Of a stretch of 64,000 bases of DNA, positions 27,815-36,094 are shown one piece after another. Origin of the DNA: Tenacibaculum holothuriorum (GTDB taxonomy: Bacteria > Bacteroidota > Bacteroidia > Flavobacteriales > Flavobacteriaceae); assembly GCF_002120225.1 (NCBI RefSeq), contig NZ_LAPZ01000003.1, positions 372,001 to 436,000 of the forward strand, given 5' to 3'. Position 1 is the first letter of the stretch, and each line of letters begins with the position of its first letter. The notes under the pieces are model-generated. The model had not been told where the DNA came from, searched no databases, and saw only the letters and a program-made list of their open reading frames with translations. Made by a program: the position numbers and the translations under genes.

Positions 27815-28336
27815 TTATTTTTTCTTTGGCGGATATCCTTCCATAATTTTTGTTAGAACTTCATTAAAAAACAAATCTCTTTCTTGTGGAGAAGTTCTTT
27901 CTTTTAACTTTTTATCTACAATACCTTGCCAAAAAAGTTGGTTATTATCTGCTTCAACAAAATCTACTGTCAGCTGCATTTTAACTTCTTTATTCCCTAC
28001 TGGGATTCCTCCAGAAATACCAAAACCAACATTACCACCACCGCCAATTCCTACACCTATTCTAGGTCTGTCATCTACTTTAATTTGCTTTGATAAATAG
28101 TTTACATAAAAACTTGGTTTTTCAGTATTCCTTGTAATTTCTTGAAGTTTTAACTTACTTGTAATAACTCTTTCTATTCTTTTTTTATCTAATTCACTTA
28201 GTCCTTCTCCTGCATCTTCAAAATAATCAAACGTTGTGTACTTAGAAAAGTTTGTTTTAGAATCATAATCATAAACTACTTTAGGTGTAGAGCAACCTAT
28301 ACATAGAATTAGTAAAGCAAATACTATTTTTTTCAT
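27815..28336 (-). CDS. DUF4136 lipoprotein
   Basis: 173 aa. The signal sequence M-K-K-I-V-F-A-L-L-I-L-C-I-G-C has a lipobox ending at Cys15, so the protein is probably lipidated. The following Y-D-S-K-T-N-F-S-K-Y-T-T-F-D-Y and the R-I-E-R-V-I segment match DUF4136, as does the glycine-rich G-V-G-I-G-G-G-G stretch. Function unknown; envelope location expected. The TfoX-like gene follows 3 nt downstream. Confidence 0.85.
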   Translation of the reverse strand: MKKIVFALLILCIGCSTPKVVYDYDSKTNFSKYTTFDYFEDAGEGLSELDKKRIERVITSKLKLQEITRNTEKPSFYVNYLSKQIKVDDRPRIGVGIGGGGNVGFGISGGIPVGNKEVKMQLTVDFVEADNNQLFWQGIVDKKLKERTSPQERDLFFNEVLTKIMEGYPPKKK

Positions 28337-28387
28337 ATTTAAAAATCGTTTAACTGATTAGCTCAATAATTGTTCCTAAAGTTAAAA

Positions 28388-28422
28388 AAACAAAAAAAGC
28401 CTTACAAAATTGTAAGGCTTTT
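28388..28422 (-). terminator. Intrinsic terminator of the S8 peptidase gene
   Basis: A 13-bp stem, AAAAGCCTTACAA (28395-28407) with TTGTAAGGCTTTT (28410-28422), followed on the minus strand by a long T run. It lies 25 nt beyond the stop of the peptidase gene. Confidence 0.85.
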
Positions 28423-28446
28423 AAATTGGGTTAGTTAATCTATAGA

Positions 28447-29940
28447 TTATTGTACTGCTTTTAAAGCATCAATATTTCCATATCCGTATTCAGAATTTTT
28501 ATTAGGATAAAACTCTGCTGATTGTCTCATTTTTTGAAGTACTTGATCACGTGTCCAAGTTGGATGCTTTGCCCATACTAAAGCTGCAATACCTGCTGTT
28601 GTTGCAGTAGCAACAGAAGAACCTCCAACGTAATTTGCTGCATTGTTATAATAACTTAATACTGGAATTTTGTTATCTGTACCGTTGGTACGTTGCATTT
28701 GAACTGTAAAATCGATCTTAGAACCAGAGTGACATACATCACATTTAGAATATTGACCTTCTTTAACACCAGTTACAGCTACAGTTTCATTCATACTAGC
28801 TGGAAAAATTACTCCATACCAAGTAGTAAAAGAAGTAGATGTTCCTCCTGCTGCTAAAACCATTTTCCCTCTACTGTGAGCATACTTAACTGCATCAGAT
28901 ACATTACCAATACTAAACGGGTATCCTAAAGACATTGAAATAATTTTAACATCACTTCTATTTCCTAAAGCAGTTAATGCTTCTGATACTCCTCTTTTTT
29001 CATGGTAATCATCAATTACTACATTTTCTACCGCTCTATAACTCACCAAATTTGCATTATAAGCAACACCAACAGGTAAATTATCATTATTTCTTGGTGC
29101 AGTAGCTACTGCTGCCATTTTTGTTCCGTGACCACATTTGTCATCTACACCATCATAATTATTTGACCAAGCCCACCATGAATCAACAAATGTTCCATAT
29201 TTCTGTACTGTTCTGCCAGAAGAATATCCATCATTAAAATATTGATTCATCCATTTTTGTTGTGGAGATAAACCTGTATCTACAATTGCGACTGTTACAC
29301 CAGCTCCAGTACTATGATTCCATGCTTGAGGAATGTTATGCGCATCAAAAGACCAAGGTACTCTAGCTCCTGGAGCCACAGTTCTATAGTCATTTGAATT
29401 TAAGTTGGCAGTTCCGTATCCACATCCTGAACCAGATGAAGAGTCAGATCTTCCTTGAGTATTTTCTTCCTGAGTAAATAAACTATAACCTGTTGGTTCT
29501 ATATAACGAACTCTAGAGTCATTTAATAAAGCTTTTATAGTACCTAAACTTGTTACTTTAATATCGAAAACATTAATATTTTCATATTCAAAAAGTTCAT
29601 CACTATCTCCTTTAGCAGCAACCTTTTCATTCGTTCTAATATAATTGATTAATTCATTTTTAATTGAATTAGAACTGTTTGATCTTGCAAATTCTGACTT
29701 ATTAGTACCATAACCTACTGTTAAAATACCATTACTTAATTTTAATGCACTAAAAATTGTATTTGCATCTGTATTACTCCAAGAGAAGTCTCCGTTGTCT
29801 TGTAATGACGTTTCTATTTTTTGATTAATTTCTTTTCTCGATAGTAATTCCTGCTGTTGTTCTGCTTGTTCAATATTTTCATCTTTAGAACACGAAAACA
29901 ACATTAACGCTATTGATGCGCTTAAAATTAGTTTTTTCAT
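28447..29940 (-). CDS. S8 family serine peptidase (subtilase) lipoprotein
   Basis: 497 aa. The N-terminus ends in L-M-L-F-S-C (Cys17), a lipobox, followed by a charged Gln-rich linker and a proregion to about residue 160. The catalytic triad is in order: Asp221 in A-I-V-D-T-G, His271 in C-G-H-G-T-K-M, and Ser442 in G-G-S-S-V-A-T-A. It is a cell-surface or periplasmic subtilase without a T9SS sorting domain. It lies on the minus strand as a single gene, with its own terminator at 28388-28422. Confidence 0.9.
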   Translation of the reverse strand: MKKLILSASIALMLFSCSKDENIEQAEQQQELLSRKEINQKIETSLQDNGDFSWSNTDANTIFSALKLSNGILTVGYGTNKSEFARSNSSNSIKNELINYIRTNEKVAAKGDSDELFEYENINVFDIKVTSLGTIKALLNDSRVRYIEPTGYSLFTQEENTQGRSDSSSGSGCGYGTANLNSNDYRTVAPGARVPWSFDAHNIPQAWNHSTGAGVTVAIVDTGLSPQQKWMNQYFNDGYSSGRTVQKYGTFVDSWWAWSNNYDGVDDKCGHGTKMAAVATAPRNNDNLPVGVAYNANLVSYRAVENVVIDDYHEKRGVSEALTALGNRSDVKIISMSLGYPFSIGNVSDAVKYAHSRGKMVLAAGGTSTSFTTWYGVIFPASMNETVAVTGVKEGQYSKCDVCHSGSKIDFTVQMQRTNGTDNKIPVLSYYNNAANYVGGSSVATATTAGIAALVWAKHPTWTRDQVLQKMRQSAEFYPNKNSEYGYGNIDALKAVQ

Positions 29941-30056
29941 TTTTTGAAGGATTTAGATTAAAACTTTGCGAATATAGTATTTTTTTTATTAATTTTTTAA
30001 CACAACCATAAACTAACAAACAATACACTAATAAGTTATCAATTCAAAAAACAAAA

Positions 30057-30084
30057 AAAAGAGGAGTTTTAAAACTCCTCTTTT
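30057..30084 (-). terminator. Palindromic terminator of the M28 peptidase gene
   Basis: A perfect 28-nt palindrome (AAAAGAGGAGTTTT and its complement) followed on the minus strand by a T-rich run. It lies 20 nt past the stop of the M28 gene. Confidence 0.85.
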
Positions 30085-30104
30085 CCTCCTTATAAATAAT
30101 TTTA

Positions 30105-31085
30105 CTATTCTTTAATTTCTACTCTTGTAGGAGTATCTTTCCCATTAATAATACTCTCTGTTCCTCTGGCTACAGCTTTAACTGTTTCCGTTAAAACACC
30201 AATATCTAATGTTTCTGCTTCATCAGAAACTTTATGATAATCTTTATCAACATCAATTGGTGTTGTAGAAAATGTATGAGAAGGCACTCCTAAACGTGCT
30301 AATGAGGCATTGTCTGATCTAAAAAATAAATTGAATTTTTTATATGGATCTGGAAATAACTGATATCCAGTTCCTTTTAAATTTTGTTGTACAATCTTAC
30401 CAAAACTCGAACGCTCAAAACCTGTTAACCAAGCAGTATTTGGTCCAAAACTTGGTGTTTTCCCTATCATTTCTAAATTAATTCCTGCTACAAATTTTGT
30501 AGGATCAATATCTTTTCCGAAGTATTTAGAACCTACTAATCCCATTTCTTCCGCAGTAAAACATACAAAAACAATGCTCCTTTCATTTTCTCCTTTATTA
30601 GCAAAATATTCTGCTAAAGCTAATACTCCAACAACTCCAGAAGCATCGTCATTTGCTCCATTAAATATTCGATCTCCTTCTCCATCTTTTTTCATTCCTA
30701 AATGATCGTGGTGAGCAGAAACAATTACATATTCGTCTTTTTTAGATTTTCCTTCTAAAACTCCAATAATATTACTCATTTCAATTCCTTTATGAGTAAA
30801 ATTTTGACGATAGCCTTCTAAACCTTTAAAAGGTTTTAAACCAATTCTTTTATACTCATTTTCTATATACTGAGTTGCTTTTTCCATACCCTCAGTACCA
30901 GGTTTTCTACCTTGCATTTCATCCGACGCCAATGTATATAAATGTTTTCTTACAGTAGCAGAATCTATCGAAGTAACTTTTTTTTGTTGTACTTGTTTAA
31001 CAACTACTTTTTCTTTTGCTTTTTGTGCTTGCATACACGATACAAAAGCCCCCATAACAGCTAAAGAGAATACTATTTTTTTCAT
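30105..31085 (-). CDS. M28 family metallopeptidase (secreted or lipoprotein)
   Basis: 326 aa from the ATG at 31085; a longer ORF to 31121 is rejected because M-K-K-I-V-F-S-L-A-V starts a signal sequence there (F-V-S-C may be a weak lipobox). The zinc sites are present in order: S-A-H-H-D-H-L-G (His, Asp), G-A-N-D-D-A-S-G (bridging Asp), A-E-E-M-G-L (catalytic Glu), N-L-E-M-I-G and the late P-S-H-T-F. The family comprises dizinc aminopeptidases acting outside the cytoplasm. It is divergent from kdsA. Confidence 0.9.
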   Translation of the reverse strand: MKKIVFSLAVMGAFVSCMQAQKAKEKVVVKQVQQKKVTSIDSATVRKHLYTLASDEMQGRKPGTEGMEKATQYIENEYKRIGLKPFKGLEGYRQNFTHKGIEMSNIIGVLEGKSKKDEYVIVSAHHDHLGMKKDGEGDRIFNGANDDASGVVGVLALAEYFANKGENERSIVFVCFTAEEMGLVGSKYFGKDIDPTKFVAGINLEMIGKTPSFGPNTAWLTGFERSSFGKIVQQNLKGTGYQLFPDPYKKFNLFFRSDNASLARLGVPSHTFSTTPIDVDKDYHKVSDEAETLDIGVLTETVKAVARGTESIINGKDTPTRVEIKE

Positions 31086-31155
31086 TTGTTTATTAAATTT
31101 TGAATGTTTAAAGATAGCCAATTTAATTTCTTAATTTTGTTCAAATTTTTTACTG

Positions 31156-31974
31156 ATGGATTTAAACTTAATACCCCATATAAAACACACAAATTCTAAC
31201 AACTTTTTTTTACTAGCAGGTCCTTGTGCAATTGAAGGAGAGGATATGGCACTTCGTATCGCTGAAAAAGTTGTAGAAATTACTAATAAACTTGAAATTC
31301 CATATATTTTTAAAGGGAGTTTTAAAAAAGCTAATCGTAGTAGAATTGATAGTTTTACTGGTATTGGTGATGAAAATGCTTTAAATATTTTACGCAAAGT
31401 ATCTGAAACATTTAATGTACCTACTGTAACTGATATTCATGAAGTATCAGATGCTGAAAAAGCTGCTGAATATGTAGATATTTTACAAATTCCTGCTTTT
31501 TTAGTGCGTCAAACAGATTTAGTAGTTGCTGCTGCAAAAACAGGTAAAGTTGTAAACTTGAAAAAAGGACAATTTATGAGCCCAGAAGCTATGCAACATG
31601 CTGTTAAGAAAGTACATGATGCTGGTAATGAAAAAGCGTGGATAACCGATAGAGGAACTATGTTTGGTTATCAAGATATGATTGTAGATTTTCGTGGAAT
31701 ACCAACGATGCGCCAATTTGCTCCTACGGTGTTAGATGTTACGCATTCATTACAACAACCTAATCAATCGAGTGGAGTTACTGGTGGTAGACCCGATATG
31801 ATTGAAACTATTGCTAGAGCTGGAGTTGTAAATAAAGTTGATGGACTATTTATGGAAACTCATTTTGATCCTGCAAATGCAAAATCAGACGGAGCTAATA
31901 TGTTACATTTAGATCACTTAGAAGGTCTGTTAAGTAATTTGGTTGCTATACGTAAAACTATAAATAATTTATAG
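31156..31974 (+). CDS. kdsA: 3-deoxy-8-phosphooctulonate synthase (KDO-8-P synthase)
   Basis: 272 aa, normal for KdsA. It condenses PEP and D-arabinose 5-phosphate to KDO-8-phosphate for lipopolysaccharide inner core. Diagnostic segments are A-G-P-C-A-I-E-G-E near residue 21, Y-I-F-K-G-S-F-K-K-A-N-R-S (PEP site, about 50-62), L-K-K-G-Q-F-M-S-P and T-D-R-G-T-M-F-G-Y. A TAATTTTG at 31132-31139 is a possible -7 box. It is divergent from the M28 peptidase and followed 48 nt later by a transglutaminase-like gene. Confidence 0.95.
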   Translation: MDLNLIPHIKHTNSNNFFLLAGPCAIEGEDMALRIAEKVVEITNKLEIPYIFKGSFKKANRSRIDSFTGIGDENALNILRKVSETFNVPTVTDIHEVSDAEKAAEYVDILQIPAFLVRQTDLVVAAAKTGKVVNLKKGQFMSPEAMQHAVKKVHDAGNEKAWITDRGTMFGYQDMIVDFRGIPTMRQFAPTVLDVTHSLQQPNQSSGVTGGRPDMIETIARAGVVNKVDGLFMETHFDPANAKSDGANMLHLDHLEGLLSNLVAIRKTINNL

Positions 31975-32022
31975 GCACAATTTTTGAAGATAAAAGTTGT
32001 TTCTAATGTAGAACTTTTCAAA

Positions 32023-32973
32023 ATGAAGCAACTTTTATTTTTATTCATATTCTTTTCACTTTCGGTATTCAGTCAAAACTTTTCTGACATTGAAACAAAA
32101 GTTAATTCTTACCCTAAATTAATTTCTGCCGAACAATTAGCACAACGTATTGCAAAAGATTTTTCTACAAAAGAGAATCAAGTTAAAACAACTTTTTATT
32201 GGCTTACTCAAAATATTCGATACGATTTAGAATCTTACTATAACCCTAAAAATAAACGAATTGGTTTTAGGTACCGTAACGAAGAAGAGCGTAAGCAAAA
32301 ACTACAAGCTATAAAAGATAATATTGTAAAAGAAACCCTTCAAACACGTAAAGCTGTTTGTGAAGGTTATGCACAATCACTAGCAAAAATCTGTAACTTA
32401 TTAGACATCGAAAATGACGTTATTAAGGGATATATTAGAAATTCATCTAGAGATATAAATAAACCTAGTAGGAGCACAAACCATGCTTGGAACGCTGTAA
32501 AATTAAATGGTAAATGGATTTATATAGATCCTACGTGGTCAGCAGGAGCAGTTATGAATGGAAGATGGCAGCGAAAGTTTAATCCATATTATTATGATAT
32601 TCCTTTAAAAAATTATTTCAAGACTCATTATCCTGAAGATAATCTTTGGCAATTACGAGTTGAACGATTAGAAATTGAAGACTATTTTAATCAGCCAATT
32701 TACAGTAGTTCTTTTTTAAACTCTACTGTTGAATTGGTAAAACCTTTAAAAGGTATACTTACATCAAAAAACAATACGATAGAAATTCAACTAAAAAATT
32801 TAAAAAGTACTGATAGAGTTATGTGCGGTTTTTTAGGTTCTCAATACGCTCAAAAACCTACTATAACAAAAAGTGGAACTATTACAACCGTTCGTATTTC
32901 TCCGCCTCCTAGAGCTAAAGAATTATTTTTGATTATTAACCGTGAGGTTGTTTTGGAGTTTTTGATTGAATAA
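32023..32973 (+). CDS. Secreted transglutaminase-like superfamily protein
   Basis: 316 aa from ATG 32023, which gives a proper signal peptide (M-K-Q-L-L-F-L-F-I-F, cut after S-V-F-S-Q); a TTG start 39 nt earlier is rejected. The cysteine-protease-like triad of the transglutaminase superfamily is visible: Cys in A-V-C-E-G-Y-A, His in N-H-A-W-N and Asp in I-D-P-T-W. The C-terminal ~100 residues look like a beta domain. Such Bacteroidota proteins are probably periplasmic peptidases or crosslinkers; the substrate is unknown. Confidence 0.85.
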   Translation: MKQLLFLFIFFSLSVFSQNFSDIETKVNSYPKLISAEQLAQRIAKDFSTKENQVKTTFYWLTQNIRYDLESYYNPKNKRIGFRYRNEEERKQKLQAIKDNIVKETLQTRKAVCEGYAQSLAKICNLLDIENDVIKGYIRNSSRDINKPSRSTNHAWNAVKLNGKWIYIDPTWSAGAVMNGRWQRKFNPYYYDIPLKNYFKTHYPEDNLWQLRVERLEIEDYFNQPIYSSSFLNSTVELVKPLKGILTSKNNTIEIQLKNLKSTDRVMCGFLGSQYAQKPTITKSGTITTVRISPPPRAKELFLIINREVVLEFLIE

Positions 32974-32978
32974 AATAG

Positions 32979-33347
32979 CTATTTCTTCCAAAAACCTTTA
33001 TGATTATGTTTACTTACTTCAGTAGCTACTTTAAGTAAAATCTTTCCATTAATATCTTCTATTGAAGTATATCTTAATGATTTTACAACTGTCCTACCTT
33101 CAGAAACTAAGTAAGTTTCGTATTCTTCTAAAATACCTTTTGCCCAAAAACCAACATCTATATAACCTTTTTTATGAGATGCATTTAAGTAACAGAGTTG
33201 TTTGCCATTTAGATAATAAACCGGAATTCTCCACTTGTACTTCATTTCTATATCAGGAAAATGAGTCTCTAACAATACCTGAATATGTAACAATATTGAT
33301 TTAAATGGTTCTGGTTGTTGTAAAATGTATTCTTCAGCTGGTTTCAT
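32979..33347 (-). CDS. DUF1801 domain protein
   Basis: 122 aa. Sequence elements L-E-T-H-F-P-D-I-E-M-K-Y-K-W-R-I-P-V-Y and Y-I-D-V-G-F-W match the DUF1801 (YdhG-like) fold. No signal peptide; function unknown. Its ATG overlaps the stop of the DUF3820 gene upstream by 4 nt (ATGA), so the two are coupled. Confidence 0.85.
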   Translation of the reverse strand: MKPAEEYILQQPEPFKSILLHIQVLLETHFPDIEMKYKWRIPVYYLNGKQLCYLNASHKKGYIDVGFWAKGILEEYETYLVSEGRTVVKSLRYTSIEDINGKILLKVATEVSKHNHKGFWKK

Positions 33348-33562
33348 AGAGTTCGTAATTTACGAAGAATATCCTCTAATCCGTTTATTTTTAACTCATA
33401 AACCAAGCCTAACATTTTCCCTAATTTCCCTTTAGGAAAACCTTGATTTTTATACCATATAATATAGTACTCTGGAATATCTATTAAATAAGTTCCTTTG
33501 TACTTGCCAAATGGCATTTTCATATTAGCGGTATCTACTAAAAATTGTTTATCTGGAATCAT
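33344..33562 (-). CDS. DUF3820 domain protein
   Basis: 72 aa. M-P-F-G-K-Y-K-G, I-P-E-Y-Y-I-I-W-Y and F-P-K-G-K-L-G are the hallmarks of DUF3820, a small domain related to quorum-sensing/exonuclease-associated modules in other bacteria. Function here unknown. It sits directly after a terminator of the upstream dehydrogenase gene and is coupled to the DUF1801 gene by a 4-nt overlap. Confidence 0.85.
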   Translation of the reverse strand: MIPDKQFLVDTANMKMPFGKYKGTYLIDIPEYYIIWYKNQGFPKGKLGKMLGLVYELKINGLEDILRKLRTL

Positions 33563-33592
33563 ATATAAAAAAATCCCGCATTAAGCGGGATT
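33562..33592 (-). terminator. Intrinsic terminator after the dehydrogenase gene
   Basis: AATCCCGC (33572-33579) and GCGGGATT (33585-33592) form an 8-bp stem with a 5-nt loop, followed on the minus strand by seven T residues that run into the DUF3820 start. Confidence 0.85.
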
Positions 33593-33603
33593 AAATTTAA
33601 TGT

Positions 33604-34812
33604 TTATTCTTTACCATCTACATAGTCTTGTAAATATGCATATCGTTCTGCTAACTTTCCTTCGGAAGTAGTCATTTTAGCTCTTTCTAAAATTCCGTCT
33701 TTATCATTATTATAAAACGCAGGAATTACATGTTCTAAGAACATATCTCCAAACCCTTCACTAGCGTCTTTTGGTAACTCACATGGTAAATTATCTACTG
33801 CCATAACCGTTATGGCTTTTTCATCTCTAAAATCAACTTCTGATTCAGTTTCAGGATTATATCCATAAATTGGATCTGCAATCGTTGAAGGTCTAATTGT
33901 ACATGCTACTGGCCCATCAATATCACAAGAAACATCGGCCACATACTTAATCTTAAATTCTGAATGCTTAGCGTCTTCTCTTGTAAATAAATACGGAGCT
34001 CCATCTCCATAAAAGTGCCCTGCAATAAAGAATTCAGTCACTTTAGCATAGGGCATAAAGTTACTTTCATAACCAGTCGGATCGTTATAAAAAGCATACT
34101 TATCTCCTACTTTACCATCTTTTCTCTTTGCATATTCCATAACATCTGCTACACAATATACTGGCTCAGAAAAATCTGCTGTTAAGTACAAAGCGTCACT
34201 TACTTGTTTAATTTGTAAATGATCTAAAATCTCTTTAGCTCCTTTAGCAACTTTACCTGTTCCTGTAAGTAAGATTTTAATATTTGGCAAGCTGATTTTG
34301 TCTAACTCTGCTTTTACTGCATCTAAATCTGGTAATGTTTCTACTTTAGGTAACTCAAATAATTGTTCTCTTAAACCAAAAGCTCTAAAACCATTATAAG
34401 CTCCTACCAAACCTGCATAACGACCAAAACCTATTAATCTTGCTCCATTTTCTTTAACAATAGTTTCATGGTCGTACATTTCAATATTTTTCTCTAACAT
34501 CGCTTTTAACAACTTACGATTGTATGGCTGTTTTTTTATGGTATGCGAGAAATAGAAATACTTTTTATTCGGAATTAAATTTTCTACAGGAACTTCTTTT
34601 ACTCCTAATAAAACATCACAATCTGAGACATCATTCGTAACTTCAAATCCTGCTTCTTTGTATGCTTCATCAGAAAAAACTCTAATATCTGAACTTTCAA
34701 CTACAATTTCAGCATCTGGAAATTGCTGCTTAAATTCTTTTAATTTTTCTGGTGAAAAAACTACTCTTCTATCTGGTGGATTTTTACGCTCTCTTATGAT
34801 TCCGAATTTCAT
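33604..34812 (-). CDS. Saccharopine/alanine-dehydrogenase-type NAD(P) oxidoreductase
   Basis: 402 aa from the ATG at 34812 (M-K-F-G-I-I-R-E); an upstream in-frame ATG at 34905 lies in AT-rich leader and gives an implausible Cys/Ile-rich extension. The N-terminal part fits AlaDh/PNT-type domains (R-K-N-P-P-D-R-R-V-V-F-S-P), with the nucleotide-binding region around I-L-L-T-G-T-G-K-V-A-K-G-A (G-x-G-x3-A). Saccharopine dehydrogenase (lysine-forming) or alanine dehydrogenase activity is possible; I cannot decide. A putative -7 TATTTTCG lies on the minus strand at 34882-34875 and an 8-bp inverted repeat at 34836-34861 in the leader. Confidence 0.75.
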   Translation of the reverse strand: MKFGIIRERKNPPDRRVVFSPEKLKEFKQQFPDAEIVVESSDIRVFSDEAYKEAGFEVTNDVSDCDVLLGVKEVPVENLIPNKKYFYFSHTIKKQPYNRKLLKAMLEKNIEMYDHETIVKENGARLIGFGRYAGLVGAYNGFRAFGLREQLFELPKVETLPDLDAVKAELDKISLPNIKILLTGTGKVAKGAKEILDHLQIKQVSDALYLTADFSEPVYCVADVMEYAKRKDGKVGDKYAFYNDPTGYESNFMPYAKVTEFFIAGHFYGDGAPYLFTREDAKHSEFKIKYVADVSCDIDGPVACTIRPSTIADPIYGYNPETESEVDFRDEKAITVMAVDNLPCELPKDASEGFGDMFLEHVIPAFYNNDKDGILERAKMTTSEGKLAERYAYLQDYVDGKE

Positions 34813-34835
34813 AATAATCTGTATTAAAATTAAAC

Positions 34836-34861
34836 AATTTACACACTTATTGTTGTAAATT
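34836..34861 (-). promoter_or_regulatory. Inverted repeat in the leader of the dehydrogenase gene
   Basis: AATTTACA (34836-34843) and TGTAAATT (34854-34861) form an 8-bp inverted repeat with a 10-nt centre, 24 nt upstream of the ATG and just downstream of the putative -7 box. An operator or a leader hairpin is possible. A+T-rich repeats of this size can arise by chance. Confidence 0.3.
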
Positions 34862-35005
34862 ATAACAAGTTTTGCGAAAATACTTGTTTTAAAATTACTG
34901 CACAAATAGTATTTTTATATATTTGTTGCCCGCAAATTAAAAGAAAAAATTGCAATAATTTGTATTGGTATATTTTTTGATTTTGTTTGCTGTCTTTGAC
35001 ATATT

Positions 35006-35397
35006 GGGGACGACTGGTTTTGACAGCGAGATCAGTGATAATGTAAGCATACCGAGGAGTGAAATGACGACTCGTAAAACTTATTTCAAACATTTAAACG
35101 GCGAAGATAACTACGCTTTAGCTGCTTAATCTGAATTATAGTAAGATAGAGCCTCGGCACACAAGGTGTGCAAGCTAAATGTCCACGAAAAGCCTTGGTT
35201 TACGGCGTTTCATTTATGGGCATCGTAAAAGTAAACATAGAAGACTTAGCACTCCGATAGGTTTTCGAAATTTAAGGAGATAAGCTAAAAGTGGGTCGTT
35301 TTGAATCAGCTTTTAGTCGACAATTAAATCAAAACTAAGTATGTAGAAAGCTTTTGAGCTGCTTGTTTGGACCCGGGTTCGATTCCCGGCGTCTCCA
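35006..35397 (+). ncRNA. ssrA: tmRNA (transfer-messenger RNA)
   Basis: The 5' GGGGACG pairs with 3' CGTCTCC (acceptor stem, one G-U), followed by a discriminator A without an encoded CCA. The 5' segment GGGGACGACTGGTTTTGAC and the 3' T-arm GGGTTCGATTCCCGG are diagnostic. The tag reading frame starts at GGC 35100 and reads G-E-D-N-Y-A-L-A-A then TAA at 35127-35129, the Bacteroidota type of degradation tag. It rescues stalled ribosomes with SmpB. TGTCTTTG at 34991-34998 is a likely -7 box. The 3' end of ssrA is a favoured integration site, and accessory genes start just beyond it. Confidence 0.96.
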
Positions 35398-35401
35398 CTT
35401 T

Positions 35402-35437
35402 AAACCCTTATAAACCCAACGTTTGTAAGGGTTTTTG
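35402..35437 (+). terminator. Intrinsic terminator after ssrA
   Basis: AAACCCTTA (35402-35410) pairs with TAAGGGTTT (35426-35434), with possible extra pairing in the 15-nt loop, followed by a T run. It is 4 nt beyond the tmRNA end. If an element integrated at ssrA, this terminator lies on its side of the junction. Confidence 0.8.
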
Positions 35438-35476
35438 TTTTGAGTTGATAATAAAGTTGATATTTTAACTTTTTTA

Positions 35477-35512
35477 AAAATGTCAAAACTTTTATTCCAA
35501 AATGTCAAAACT
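35477..35512 (+). repeat. Pair of direct repeats near the tmRNA junction
   Basis: AAAATGTCAAAACT occurs exactly at 35477-35490 and 35499-35512, 22 bp apart centre to centre (about two helical turns). The position just inside the island suggests arm-type binding sites for an integrase or excisionase, or initiator iterons. This is inference from position and spacing only. Confidence 0.55.
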
Positions 35513-35549
35513 CCAATTTGGAAATCTCCACATATTATAACAATAGTCT

Positions 35550-35590
35550 ATAATTTTACCCTTGTTAAACCTAATACAAGTTAAAATTAT
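35550..35590. repeat. Inverted repeat upstream of the HTH gene
   Basis: ATAATTTTA at 35550-35558 and TAAAATTAT at 35582-35590, with an inner CTTGT/ACAAG pair. The remaining sequence 35591-35713 is A+T-rich and shows no ORF beyond a 13-codon one. It may be a regulatory site for the island's first gene. Confidence 0.4.
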
Positions 35591-35713
35591 GAAAAACTAT
35601 TACAAATCTCTCTATCTACTACTAATTTAATTATTAAATCCAAAAAATAATTTGAATAATCACTCAAATATTCAACTCTACAAATTTTTAATAAAAAAGA
35701 AAAGCTTATAATA

Positions 35714-36004
35714 ATGACTAAATCTTACATCGACCCTTTCGGGCAAATATTCAATCAATTAAACGAATTAAAAAAAATAGTTCTTGAAATAAAAGAAAAA
35801 CCTAAAGACTATAGTCTTAACTATTATACTAGAGCAGAAGCAGCCCAACTCTTAAAGTTGTCAAAACAATCAATTGACAATTACATTAATGATGGACGCA
35901 TCGAGGTTCAAGAAGTTGGACCTAAAAGAAAACTAATTCATCACTACCAAATTTTCAATAAAGATCAATCATTGAAAAACTTTAAATACAAAAGAAAAGC
36001 ATGA
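35714..36004 (+). CDS. Excisionase-like helix-turn-helix protein (HTH_17)
   Basis: 96 aa. Residues about 40-75 (Y-Y-T-R-A-E-A-A-Q-L-L-K-L-S-K-Q-S-I-D-N-Y-I-N-D-G-R) form the MerR-like HTH_17/excisionase fold common at the start of Bacteroidota mobile elements. The N-terminus is a short coiled-coil-like helix. It may direct excision or regulate element replication. It is the first gene of the island after ssrA, upstream of the VapE-type gene; no integrase gene accompanies it in the window. Confidence 0.75.
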   Translation: MTKSYIDPFGQIFNQLNELKKIVLEIKEKPKDYSLNYYTRAEAAQLLKLSKQSIDNYINDGRIEVQEVGPKRKLIHHYQIFNKDQSLKNFKYKRKA

Positions 36005-36090
36005 TTGCTTCTACCAATCACGCTTTAAATATTTTCCAGAACAGTATTAACTACCGTATAGTTCAAATATACGGATTAAAATCTATTTAA
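36001..36090 (+). CDS. Possible 29-aa peptide (doubtful)
   Basis: The ATG at 36001 overlaps the stop of the HTH gene (ATGA), and the frame is open for 29 codons (M-I-A-S-T-N-H-A-L-N) to a TAA, 4 nt before the VapE gene. Overlap and spacing suggest translational coupling, but there is no similarity I recognise. It could equally be a leader or chance ORF. Confidence 0.2.
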   Translation: MIASTNHALNIFQNSINYRIVQIYGLKSI

Positions 36091-36094
36091 TAAA

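Noticed and set aside
34813..34905. Upstream ATG extending the dehydrogenase-like protein
   Set aside because: The added 31 residues are Ile/Asn/Cys-rich from an A+T-rich leader and include the inverted repeat; the family starts at M-K-F-G.
35589..35630. 13-codon ORF after the inverted repeat
   Set aside because: Too short, with no coupling to a following gene.
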